Assembly: GCA_964474285.1 (NCBI GenBank)
Contig: CAYYSD010000003.1
Location: 1-64,000, forward strand
Length of the DNA stretch: 64,000 bases
Reading direction: 5' to 3'
DNA from: JACRBT01 sp964474285
Lineage (GTDB): Bacteria; Chloroflexota; Dehalococcoidia; Tepidiformales; Tepidiformaceae
A program made the translations under genes and the position numbers. How positions within the stretch are numbered: the stretch's first letter is position 1; the number at the start of each line of letters is the position of its first letter. Below, in pieces: positions 43,296 to 51,323 of this stretch. Under the pieces are notes generated by a model. The model searched no databases. It was not told the DNA's origin and was given only the letters and a program-made list of their open reading frames with translations.

Positions 43296-44437
43296 GATGC
43301 GGACGACCCGAGGATCATGGTGGCGTGCGTGGTCATGATGCCTCCCTGCCCGCTGATGAGGCCGATATCGGAACGCTGTGTCTGGCGCTCTCCACATTCC
43401 TTCCGAATCTGCCGGACGCCTTCCACGACGTGCTGCATGCCCGGCATGCCGGTTTCGCCAAGGAGCCCGCCCGAGGTGTTGATCGGGAACTCCCCGCCAA
43501 GCTCAATGCGGCCCCCATCGACGAATGCTCCGCCTTCGCCCTTCTTGCAGAAGCCGTAGTCTTCCAAGGTCACGATGGGGACGATGGAGAAGCAGTCGTA
43601 GAGCTCTGCGAACTGCATGTCGTTGGGCCCGAGCCCGGCCATCTCGAACGCCATCTGACCGGAACCGACGGCGCCGCTGGTCGTCGGCTCGTCGCGCCGG
43701 GCCACGTCCCACGAGGGGTGTGACTGACCGAGCCCGAGGATGTACGCGGGGGGCTTCTTCAGGTCCTTCGCCCGCTCGGCGGTTGTCACGATGATCGCCG
43801 CACCGCCGTCTGACACGGGGCAGCAGTCGAGCAACCGGAGTGGTTCGGCGACGAAGCGAGACGACTCGTGCTCCTCCAGGGTGATCGGCGTCTGAAAGTG
43901 TGCATTGGAGTTCATGCTTGCATTCTTCCGCGCATTGATGGCGACCGCCGCGAGTTGCGCGCTGGTCGTTCCGAAAAGCTGCATGTGGCGCTGTGCGATG
44001 AGCGCGTATCCCGACGGCGCCCCGAACAGGCCGTACGCCGCGTCTTCACCCCTGTGAGCGCTGTAGTGCGTGCGCTTCCCGGTCAACGGGTTGTCGCCGT
44101 AGCTGATCGCCACGGTGGAGCACATGCCGAGCTCGATGCACATGATCGCGTAGCCGATGAGGCCAATGTTGCTCGCGCCCGCCTGGTCGAGTGTCGCCGT
44201 CACCTTCGGGACCACGCCCAGCGCCTCGGCCACCTTCGTGCTCCAGAGCATCTGGAAGTCCGAGGACGGAGCCTTGGTGAGAACCGCGTCCAGGTCACTG
44301 GCCTTAAGCCCACAGTCGTCGAGTGCGCCCGCGACGGCCGTAATGTTGTGAGTGAGCGCCGATACGCCCGGGACGCGTCCGTAGCGGGTATTGCCCGCGC
44401 CGACAATCGCGTACTTGCCTCGAATGCTCTTGTTCAT
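43292..44437 (-). CDS. Thiolase-fold protein lacking the nucleophilic Cys (Ltp2-like aldolase candidate)
   Basis: This 381-residue thiolase superfamily protein begins KYAIVGAGNTRYGRVPG and has the SCP-x-type C-terminus (AELYDCFSIVPIVTLEDYG, NTSGGLLGETGMPGMQH, ISGQGG). Where thiolases carry the acylated Cys the sequence reads LDQAGASNIGL, with no Cys, and the late His motif is altered. Claisen thiolysis is therefore unlikely. Non-thiolytic homologues paired with DUF35 proteins, such as the steroid-degrading aldolase Ltp2, cleave hydroxyacyl-CoAs by a retro-aldol reaction. The overlapping DUF35 gene favours that reading, but it remains inference. ATG 44437 is preferred over upstream openings because AAAGGAC lies before it. 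Confidence 0.82.
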   Translation of the reverse strand: MNKSIRGKYAIVGAGNTRYGRVPGVSALTHNITAVAGALDDCGLKASDLDAVLTKAPSSDFQMLWSTKVAEALGVVPKVTATLDQAGASNIGLIGYAIMCIELGMCSTVAISYGDNPLTGKRTHYSAHRGEDAAYGLFGAPSGYALIAQRHMQLFGTTSAQLAAVAINARKNASMNSNAHFQTPITLEEHESSRFVAEPLRLLDCCPVSDGGAAIIVTTAERAKDLKKPPAYILGLGQSHPSWDVARRDEPTTSGAVGSGQMAFEMAGLGPNDMQFAELYDCFSIVPIVTLEDYGFCKKGEGGAFVDGGRIELGGEFPINTSGGLLGETGMPGMQHVVEGVRQIRKECGERQTQRSDIGLISGQGGIMTTHATMILGSSAS

Positions 44438-44475
44438 TGACTCATGTCCTTTCTGTTCACGTCTCAGGGTGCGAC

Positions 44476-45243
44476 CTATCCGCCCCGTCGGCGCTCGGCT
44501 GTTTGCAGCACCTCGCTGATGCTGACGTGATCCGGATCGGACCCAGTCTCGCGAAGGCGTTGCTCCCACCCAAGAAGGTGGAGCTTCATCCGGTAGGCGA
44601 TCTTCTCGGGATCCCGCTGCTGCAGTGCGCGCACGATGCCTCGATGGGCACGCAGCGAGTCCATGCCAAGCGTCTCGCTCCCTGGCTGGTCCCGCTTGCT
44701 GATGTCGATGCTATGAATGATGTCCTGGATGGAACGCATCATGAGCAAAAGCGTTTCGTTGTGGCCCGCAGCGGTGAGCGCGAGGTGAAATTGCGTGTTC
44801 AGACTCGAGTCGTACGAACGGTGCGCTTCCGGGCGCTCCAGCATGTCGACGATGCCCTCGATCTCGGCATCCGATGCCGCTTCGCACGCCAGCTGAGCCG
44901 CTGCCGGTTCGATGATCTGCCGCGCCGCCATCAAGTCGCGGAGCTTGGTGCCCTTACGTGCGAGCGTTCCGGCGAACGTTCGGCTCAGGATGTCGTTGCC
45001 GGGAGTGGTCAGAAACACGCCGCCGTTTCGACCGGCTTTGGCGTGCACCAATCCGTCTTGTTCCAGCAGACGCAGGGCTTCGCGGAAGTGGTGCTTGCTC
45101 ACCCCGAATTCATCCGCGAACGAACGGTCGGGCGGCAACCGATCCATGCCGGTAAACTGCCCGTGCAAAATCATTGCACGCAGCTCTTCGGCGACGAGCT
45201 GCGAGACGCGTCGAACCTTGATTGGTTTGACAGAGTCAGGCAC
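44476..45243 (-). CDS. GntR-family (FadR/FCD subfamily) transcriptional regulator
   Basis: This 255-residue protein has an N-terminal winged helix (VSQLVAEELRAMILHGQ, DRSFADEFGVSKHHFREALR) and a helical FCD ligand domain with conserved His residues (NTQFHLALTAAGHN, LRAHRGIVRAL). It lies between CoA-transferase and thiolase-fold genes of the third transporter cluster, in the same direction. It is the natural candidate to bind the repeated promoter element found at 52350, 55457 and 60632. GTG start at 45243. The ligand is probably a carboxylate or an acyl-CoA of the pathway. Confidence 0.88.
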   Translation of the reverse strand: MPDSVKPIKVRRVSQLVAEELRAMILHGQFTGMDRLPPDRSFADEFGVSKHHFREALRLLEQDGLVHAKAGRNGGVFLTTPGNDILSRTFAGTLARKGTKLRDLMAARQIIEPAAAQLACEAASDAEIEGIVDMLERPEAHRSYDSSLNTQFHLALTAAGHNETLLLMMRSIQDIIHSIDISKRDQPGSETLGMDSLRAHRGIVRALQQRDPEKIAYRMKLHLLGWEQRLRETGSDPDHVSISEVLQTAERRRGG

Positions 45244-45280
45244 TTCTCAATGTTCCTCTCTGAGGTTGAATCATTGGAGA

Positions 45281-46519
45281 TTAAACCCCCCTGAAGGGTG
45301 CGTCGACGATCGTTCGAGCCTGACGCAGAGAAGAGATCGTTTCGTCGGACATCCCGAGCAGCCCGGAGAAGATGTCGTCGTTGTCGGCGCCGAATCGCGG
45401 GGCGGGTTTCACCGGCGGGGCAGGCTCAACGGCGAAGTGCCAGGCGACGGCGGGCACAGGACTCGGCCCCAGCGATTCGTCCTGGACAAACGGGTGCGCG
45501 CCACGATGTACCAGGTGCGCGTCTGTCAGCAGTTCCGACGGCCGGAGGACCGCTGCCGCCGGGATCTGCGCGGCGAGCAGGCGCGCCTCCACGCGCCGGT
45601 CCGTTTGGCCTGCGCACCATGCCGCCAGGGCCGTCTCGATCCGGTCCTGGTCGGCGAGCCGTCCGGCAACGGTCCGCAGGGTCTCGTCAGCGCCAAGTTC
45701 ATGCAGATGGGCGACCTTGCAAAGCCGCAGCCATTCGGCATCGTCCCTGACGGCAATGGCCACCCATCTGTCTTTACCCTCGCAAGCGAAAACGCCGTGG
45801 GGCGCCATGTGTCCGCTCCGGTTGCCCTGGCGGGCCGGCACTTCAACGCCGACCGAGGCTGCAATGAGCGTCTCTCCCACCGTTTGCAGGCCGCCGTCCA
45901 GCATCGCGCACTCCACGTGCTGCCCCTCGCCAGTGCGGCGGCGATGACGCACCGCTGCGATGGCCCCAAGCGCGGCCAGGACGCCGGCATTCTGGTCGCA
46001 ATAGTGAGCTCCGGGCTTCATCGGGCCGCCCCCCAGGTAGCCACCAAGGTGGGCGACGCCGCTCATGGCATCGATTCCGGGGCCGAAGCAGACGCGATTC
46101 GCGTAGGGGCCCTCGCTGCCGAATCCGGGCATCGAAACGAGGATGATGCCCGGGTTGGCGGCCTTGAGCGTTGGGTATCCGAGGCCAAGCTGGCCCATTA
46201 CACGGCTCGAGTAGTTTTCCAACACGACGTCGCTTACCGCGACGAGCGCCAGGAAGGCTTCCTTGCCTGCCGGGTGGCTCAGGTCGAGCGTCACGCTGCG
46301 CTTGCTGCGGTTGAGCTCGTTGAACTTGGACATCCGGTTCCAGGGCTCCATCGTTTCGCCCGGGTCCCCGTGGACGAACTCGGAAGGCGACCTGGGCCGC
46401 GCGAATGGCGCCTCGACTTTGATCACGTCCGCGCCCATATCACCCAGGACGTGACCCGCCAGCGGGCCGGCGACAGCCAATCCCAGGTCGAGAACGCGAA
46501 CTCCTTCGAGTGGTCGCAT
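45281..46519 (-). CDS. Class III CoA-transferase (CaiB/BaiF), catalytic member of a split pair
   Basis: This 412-residue CaiB/BaiF protein has GVRVLDLGLAVAGPLAGHVL, DVIKVEAPFARPR, RSKRSVTLDLSHPAGK and RTGEGQHVECAMLD. The catalytic Asp is retained (HYCDQNAG, D175). It directly follows another CaiB gene whose matching residue is Glu, so the two may form a heterodimer with one standard active site. ATG 46519 has AAGGTGA at good spacing; TTG 46525 overlaps the previous stop and is the alternative. The GntR regulator gene comes next, 37 bp downstream. Confidence 0.88.
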   Translation of the reverse strand: MRPLEGVRVLDLGLAVAGPLAGHVLGDMGADVIKVEAPFARPRSPSEFVHGDPGETMEPWNRMSKFNELNRSKRSVTLDLSHPAGKEAFLALVAVSDVVLENYSSRVMGQLGLGYPTLKAANPGIILVSMPGFGSEGPYANRVCFGPGIDAMSGVAHLGGYLGGGPMKPGAHYCDQNAGVLAALGAIAAVRHRRRTGEGQHVECAMLDGGLQTVGETLIAASVGVEVPARQGNRSGHMAPHGVFACEGKDRWVAIAVRDDAEWLRLCKVAHLHELGADETLRTVAGRLADQDRIETALAAWCAGQTDRRVEARLLAAQIPAAAVLRPSELLTDAHLVHRGAHPFVQDESLGPSPVPAVAWHFAVEPAPPVKPAPRFGADNDDIFSGLLGMSDETISSLRQARTIVDAPFRGV

Positions 46520-46521
46520 CG

Positions 46522-47730
46522 TCAAATCACCTTCGCCCGCGACAGGGCGGCGATTTCGTCGTCACCCATCGCGAGGAGTTCCTTCAGGATTTCTGTCGTG
46601 TGCTCGCCCAGCCGGGGTGCGCGCGTCGTTTGCCACGGGCTGGCGCTGAAGCGGATGGACGAGTGGGGGTAAGTGGCAAGGCCAATGGCCGGTGAAGCGA
46701 GTTCGATCAGTGCGCCGCGCTGGAGAAGGTGTTCATCAGTCACCACCTCGGCAGGAGTGAAGACCTCCGTGAACGGCAGCCGCAGCGCCTGCGCCTGTTC
46801 CACGATCTCCGCCCGGTCACGGGTAGCCAGCCATTGATCGAGCAACGCATCGATCTCGTCCGCATGCCCCTTGGGCTCTTCGATGTACTCCGGGCGGGCG
46901 AGTTCGGGATCGCCGGTGAGTACGGCCAGCATTTCCTGTTCGCGAGAGGCATGGGCATGCACCCACCCATCCAGGCAGGGTCGAATGGTGGAGGGATACA
47001 TCTGCTTCGGATTCAGGCTCGTGTTTCGATTGCCGACGCGGTTCGGCTCTTCGCCGAGGAAGTAGCTCCAGCCGGGAGCAGCGCTGGAAAGGAACGACGC
47101 TGCTTCGACCGTCGAAGCGTCGACGAATTCGCCCGCGCCGGTGAGTTCCGCGCGGAGCACCGCCGCCACTGCCCCGGTCGCAGCGTGCAATCCTGCGTGA
47201 TACTCAGCCTGAAAGCCGTACGGCTTCAAGGGCTCTCGGTCTGGATCTCCCGTGAGGTAGAGATAGCCGCCGGCCGCCAGGGATGTGAGTTCCGTTCCGG
47301 GCCTGTCGCGGTACGGACCGTCGGCGCCGAAGTCTGAAACCGCCGCCACGACGAGGCTCTCCTTGAGGGCGTGCAGGGACTCCCAGTCCAGCCCGAGCTG
47401 ACGGGTGCGCTGGTATGGCTCCCCGGTGACAACGACGGCCGCCCACGACGTGATCAGCCGCTGGAGAATCTCCCGTCCCGCCGGGTTCTCGATGTCCAGC
47501 GTCAGGCTGCGCTTGCCCAGGTTCACATTGTGGAACAGCGCGCTTTCGTCGAGGGGGTCTTTCGCCGGGATGAACGGCGGAGTTCGCCGGGCAGGATCGC
47601 CCGTCCCTGGTCGTTCAACCTTGATCACGGCGGCCCCGAGGCTCGCCAGGAGTTTGCCACAAAACGGGCCGGCGACACCCGGAGAGGTGTCGATGACATT
47701 GACCCCATCCAGAGGACCGGGGGAGGTCAT
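46522..47730 (-). CDS. Class III CoA-transferase (CaiB/BaiF), likely non-standard member of a split pair
   Basis: This 402-residue CaiB/BaiF protein has PLDGVNVIDTSPGVAGPFCG, AAVIKVERPGTGDPARR and ELTGAGEFVDASTVEA. At the catalytic Asp position the sequence is FQAEYHAG, giving Glu176 instead of Asp. ATG 47730 overlaps the stop of the upstream reductase gene (ATGA), and this gene's stop abuts the next CaiB gene. The order (altered copy first, intact copy second) matches the domain order in the three fused CoA-transferases of this window. It may be a structural or regulatory subunit. Confidence 0.87.
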   Translation of the reverse strand: MTSPGPLDGVNVIDTSPGVAGPFCGKLLASLGAAVIKVERPGTGDPARRTPPFIPAKDPLDESALFHNVNLGKRSLTLDIENPAGREILQRLITSWAAVVVTGEPYQRTRQLGLDWESLHALKESLVVAAVSDFGADGPYRDRPGTELTSLAAGGYLYLTGDPDREPLKPYGFQAEYHAGLHAATGAVAAVLRAELTGAGEFVDASTVEAASFLSSAAPGWSYFLGEEPNRVGNRNTSLNPKQMYPSTIRPCLDGWVHAHASREQEMLAVLTGDPELARPEYIEEPKGHADEIDALLDQWLATRDRAEIVEQAQALRLPFTEVFTPAEVVTDEHLLQRGALIELASPAIGLATYPHSSIRFSASPWQTTRAPRLGEHTTEILKELLAMGDDEIAALSRAKVI

Positions 47731-48545
47731 TCGCGCTTGCCTCGACCGGACGAAAGCCACGTTCCGCCATCAGCCACCAGTGTGCAGCCCGTGACATAAC
47801 TTGCGGCGTCACTGAGCAGGAAGACCGTTGCCCAGGCGATGTCCTCGATCTCGCCATGCCTGCGCAGCGGCGCCCGCGATCCGCGTTCGGCGATGCTGCG
47901 CTCATCGGCGAGGGTGGCCCGGTTCACACCTTCCGAGGGCACGTAGCCCGGTGCGACCGAGTTGCTTCGGATTCCGTGTGGACCCCACTCCACCGCGAGG
48001 CTCTTCATGATCGACTCAACACCGGCCTTGCCGGCGCCGCCGTGGACGCGCCCCGGGTTGCCGGTGTTGGGAGATGTGCTCGTGATATTCACGACGGCTC
48101 CACCAGTGCCTCGCTCGATCAGACGGCGGCCGAGCGCCTGGTAACAGAAGAATGTGCCAAATATGTCAGTTTCCACCACCGACCGGAAGCCGTTGGGGGT
48201 CAACTTTTCAGCGTCAACCGTGAAGGTCGCGCCGGCGTTGTTGACGAGCAGGCGCGGAGGCCCGACGAGCTCGTCGACCCTGGCGAACATTGCCTCCACG
48301 GCGTCCGGATCCCGGACATCGCAGGGGATCGCCTCCGCGCGGCCGCCCGACGAGTTGATCTCGTCGGCGACCTTGCGGAGGTTCTCTTCTTTGCGGCTGG
48401 TGACCACCACAGAGGCGCCCACAGCTGAAAGCGCGAGGGCGATGCCACGACCAATCCCTGTCCCGCCACCTGTCACGACGGCAATCTCATCCTTAAGGAG
48501 GTCATCCCGGAATGGGACGCGACCTCGAAGAAGCGACCTGGCCAA
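47727..48545 (-). CDS. SDR oxidoreductase resembling 2,4-dienoyl-CoA reductase
   Basis: This 272-residue short-chain dehydrogenase has the cofactor motif VVTGGGTGIGRGIALAL and LLVNNAGATF. The segment HGGAGKAGVESIMKSLAVEW has the catalytic-type Lys but no Tyr four residues before it. That pattern, together with the following WGPHGIRSNSVAPGYV, is characteristic of 2,4-dienoyl-CoA reductases, which lack the classical SDR tyrosine. It probably reduces an unsaturated CoA ester with NADPH. TTG start at 48545 after GGTGAGGTGAACG. It precedes the two CoA-transferase genes with a 4-bp overlap and follows the binding-protein gene by about 60 bp. Confidence 0.82.
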   Translation of the reverse strand: MARSLLRGRVPFRDDLLKDEIAVVTGGGTGIGRGIALALSAVGASVVVTSRKEENLRKVADEINSSGGRAEAIPCDVRDPDAVEAMFARVDELVGPPRLLVNNAGATFTVDAEKLTPNGFRSVVETDIFGTFFCYQALGRRLIERGTGGAVVNITSTSPNTGNPGRVHGGAGKAGVESIMKSLAVEWGPHGIRSNSVAPGYVPSEGVNRATLADERSIAERGSRAPLRRHGEIEDIAWATVFLLSDAASYVTGCTLVADGGTWLSSGRGKRE

Positions 48546-48607
48546 CGTTCACCTCACCTCTCATCGCCCGTGGCATCACCCGTGGCAAGTTTCACAATCC
48601 CTGCGCG

Positions 48608-50302
48608 CTAGACGTCGTGCCACAGCCGCGTGAACTGACGCGGGCGATTCGACGAATAGGTGGGCTTGTAACCCTTGATGGAGGCGGCGCGGACTTCGAA
48701 CACCGGCGAATTGTAGGCGAATCCGTAAGGCGCCTCTTCGATCAGCTTGCGCTGAATAGTCAGGATCGTCGCCTTTCGTTCGGTATTGTTGAGCTGCGTT
48801 CGCTGCAGCTCCAGGAGCTTGTCCACCTCAGGGCTGTTGTAGCCTGAGGAGTTCCGTGAAGACTTGGAGTGGAACGGCGCGTACACGTATTCGTCCGGGT
48901 TGTCGCGGAAGCCGGCGCCGGTCGTGATGAACTGGTAGTCCAGGTTGAGCGTGAGCGGAACCCAGGCTGCATATTCCTTCTTGTCGAGCTTCAGCTTGAC
49001 CCCGGCCTTCTGCAACTGTTGTTGCAGCACCACCGCGGCCTGCTCGTTGCTGGTCGGCGGATTGTAGAACAGGATGGCGAATTCGGTGTCGGTATGACCG
49101 GCAGCCGCGAGAAGCTTCTTTGCCTCCGCGATGTCCGCGTCCTTCTGTTCGCGGTAGCCGGGCATCTTCGAGAGCTCATCCTTCGGGATTGCCCACTCCG
49201 TCAGTGCAAACGGAATCGCCCCGGTGATGTCTGCCTTGCCGTCCTGCAGGAGCTCGATCAGTTGCTTCCGATCCATGATCAGATCGATGGCACGGCGAAC
49301 CCGGGGGTCGTTGAACGGGGGCCTCGATGCGTTGAACCGCAACGCGGTGATGCCTCCCTGGAGCGACTCTTCGTAGGTGAACGCCTTGTCGTTCTTGAAC
49401 GTAGCGGCCTGGTCCGGGTCAGGGTTCTCCATGTCGAGTTGCTTCGCGCGGAGTGCGCCCAGGCGGGTGCCCTTGTCGGGAACGACCGAGACGGTGAGCC
49501 CATCAAGGTAGGGCAGGTCCTTCTGCCAGTAGTCGGGGTTCCTTGTCGACTTGTATGCGACACCCTTCTGTCCCGAGCTGTAGAGGAACGGCCCCGTACC
49601 AAGCACCTTGGTGCGGAGGTCCCCATCACCTGCAGCTTCTTTGGCCGCCATGCCGTTGAACGGGTTCGCGAGGTACGCCAGGAGGGGAGCGAAAGGCTGC
49701 TTGAGCTTGATCAGCACCGTCTTTGCGTCCGGCGCCGTGATCGAGGTGATGTCCTCAAACATGTAACGACGCTGGAACTCGGGCTTGTTGGTGGCGATTC
49801 GCTGGATGTTCCAGACGACATCCTCGGCGGTGAACGCGCGTCCGTTCGCAGGTGCGATGTTGTGGAACTTCACGCCATCGCGAAGCTTCAACGTAAGCGT
49901 TGTATTGTCCGGTTGCTCCCAGGATGTCGCCAGTTCAGGGCCGATCACCAGATCGGAATTCAGGCTTAGAAGGCGATCGTAGCTACCCTGGACGACGTAT
50001 TGCGTGCGGTAGGACGCTTCGATGTGCGTGTCGAGGCTCACCGGGTCGGCGTCCATGGCGACGCGGATTTCGCCGCCTCGCTTGCCCGCCGGTTCTGCGG
50101 TGGGCGATCCCGAGGTCGTGGTCCCCACGCTCAGCGAACCAACGGTCGCTGTCGGGGCGGGGTCGCCATCATCGTCGCCGCAACCAACGGTTGCCAGCGC
50201 CGCGGCACCGGCAGTTGCGCCTGCGGCGCCGGACAGCCAGCGGCGGCGCGAGATCCGCGTTCGCCTTAGCCAGTAGTTGTCACTTTCATTTCGTAGTTTC
50301 AT
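48608..50302 (-). CDS. ABC transporter substrate-binding lipoprotein (family 5)
   Basis: This 564-residue binding protein has an N-terminal SDNYWLRRT stretch, a twin-arginine motif (ISRRRWLSG) and a lipobox ending LATVGC, then an acidic and Pro/Thr-rich linker. The SBP_bac_5 core shows TLKLRDGVKFHNIAPANGRA, DPRVRRAIDLIMDRKQLIEL and LDYQFITTGAGFRDNPDEYV. It should be Tat-exported, lipid-anchored and bind a small organic solute. ATG 50302 with GAGGGG upstream is preferred to GTG 50305. Unlike the other two modules, this binding protein is encoded after its permeases. It leads into CoA-ester enzymes, so import and activation appear to be linked. Confidence 0.9.
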   Translation of the reverse strand: MKLRNESDNYWLRRTRISRRRWLSGAAGATAGAAALATVGCGDDDGDPAPTATVGSLSVGTTTSGSPTAEPAGKRGGEIRVAMDADPVSLDTHIEASYRTQYVVQGSYDRLLSLNSDLVIGPELATSWEQPDNTTLTLKLRDGVKFHNIAPANGRAFTAEDVVWNIQRIATNKPEFQRRYMFEDITSITAPDAKTVLIKLKQPFAPLLAYLANPFNGMAAKEAAGDGDLRTKVLGTGPFLYSSGQKGVAYKSTRNPDYWQKDLPYLDGLTVSVVPDKGTRLGALRAKQLDMENPDPDQAATFKNDKAFTYEESLQGGITALRFNASRPPFNDPRVRRAIDLIMDRKQLIELLQDGKADITGAIPFALTEWAIPKDELSKMPGYREQKDADIAEAKKLLAAAGHTDTEFAILFYNPPTSNEQAAVVLQQQLQKAGVKLKLDKKEYAAWVPLTLNLDYQFITTGAGFRDNPDEYVYAPFHSKSSRNSSGYNSPEVDKLLELQRTQLNNTERKATILTIQRKLIEEAPYGFAYNSPVFEVRAASIKGYKPTYSSNRPRQFTRLWHDV

Positions 50303-50396
50303 CACGTAATCCCCTCACGGTTCTTTCCGGGTCGTCGTTGGAAGATCGGCATGTCACCTGCCAGAAGCGGTACCTCCTCACGTAAATCTCGCCCGG

Positions 50397-51323
50397 TCAC
50401 TTCACAAAGAGACGAGGATCCAGCGCATCGCGTAGAGCATCGCCGATGAAATTGGCTGAAAGGATTGCCAGGCTGACCACCGTCGCGGGGACGAGCACCA
50501 GCCACGGTGCTTCGACCATGTACTCACGGCCTTCGCTGCTGATCATCGCGCCGAGCGATGGCTCGGGCGGCGGAGTGCCAAACCCGAGGAAGCTGAGCGA
50601 CGCGGCGATGAGGATGGACGAACCCAGTTCTGCGGATGCGATGACCAGGATCGATGACGTGATGTTAGGAAGGATGTGCCGGGTGAGGGCTCGCGATTGC
50701 GTTGCACCCACCACCTTGCAGGCGAGCACATAGTCCCGTTCCTTCTCTGCGAGCGTTGACGCACGCACCACGCGCTGGACGGTTGGCACCGTGACGACGC
50801 CAATCGCAAAGATGAGGGTGATATAGGAGGGAGAGAGAATCGTGAGCACCAGGATGCCCAGGAACAGCGATGGGAGTGCGCTCACCGCGTCCATGATTCG
50901 TTGGACCACCAGATCGAACTTCCCACCGGCAAACGCCGACAGGCCGCCCACCGCAGTCCCGAGGCTGATGCTCACGACGACCGCCCCGAGCGCCACGACG
51001 ATCGAAGGGCGAACCCCGTACATAACACGTGTGAGCACGTCCCGGCCCAGGTGGTCCGTCCCTGCCAGGTTGGCAGAAGACGGGGCTTCGAGGCGGCCGG
51101 CCACGCCGATCTCGTACGGGTCTTCGGGGGCAATCCGCGGTCCGATGGCAGCAATCACCATCAACGCCACGAAGATGACCAGCCCGAACATCCCAAGTGG
51201 CTGTTTACTGAATCGCCGGATGATCTCTCGCTGCGATCCACGACTTCCGGAGGCTTTCACCCTGTCTCGGCCGAGCTCCTGCGGGGCCATCGCTGTCGCG
51301 CTGGATTCGTCCGAACCGTTCAT
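50397..51323 (-). CDS. ABC transporter permease, DppC type
   Basis: This 308-residue DppC/OppC permease has NLAGTDHLGRDVLTRVMYGV after the first periplasmic loop, an EAA loop (EKERDYVLACKVVGATQSRA) and the C-terminus GDALRDALDPRLFVK. Its ATG overlaps the DppB stop (ATGA, 51320-51323). It forms a channel with the permease upstream, fed by the binding protein encoded 91 bp downstream. Confidence 0.9.
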   Translation of the reverse strand: MNGSDESSATAMAPQELGRDRVKASGSRGSQREIIRRFSKQPLGMFGLVIFVALMVIAAIGPRIAPEDPYEIGVAGRLEAPSSANLAGTDHLGRDVLTRVMYGVRPSIVVALGAVVVSISLGTAVGGLSAFAGGKFDLVVQRIMDAVSALPSLFLGILVLTILSPSYITLIFAIGVVTVPTVQRVVRASTLAEKERDYVLACKVVGATQSRALTRHILPNITSSILVIASAELGSSILIAASLSFLGFGTPPPEPSLGAMISSEGREYMVEAPWLVLVPATVVSLAILSANFIGDALRDALDPRLFVK

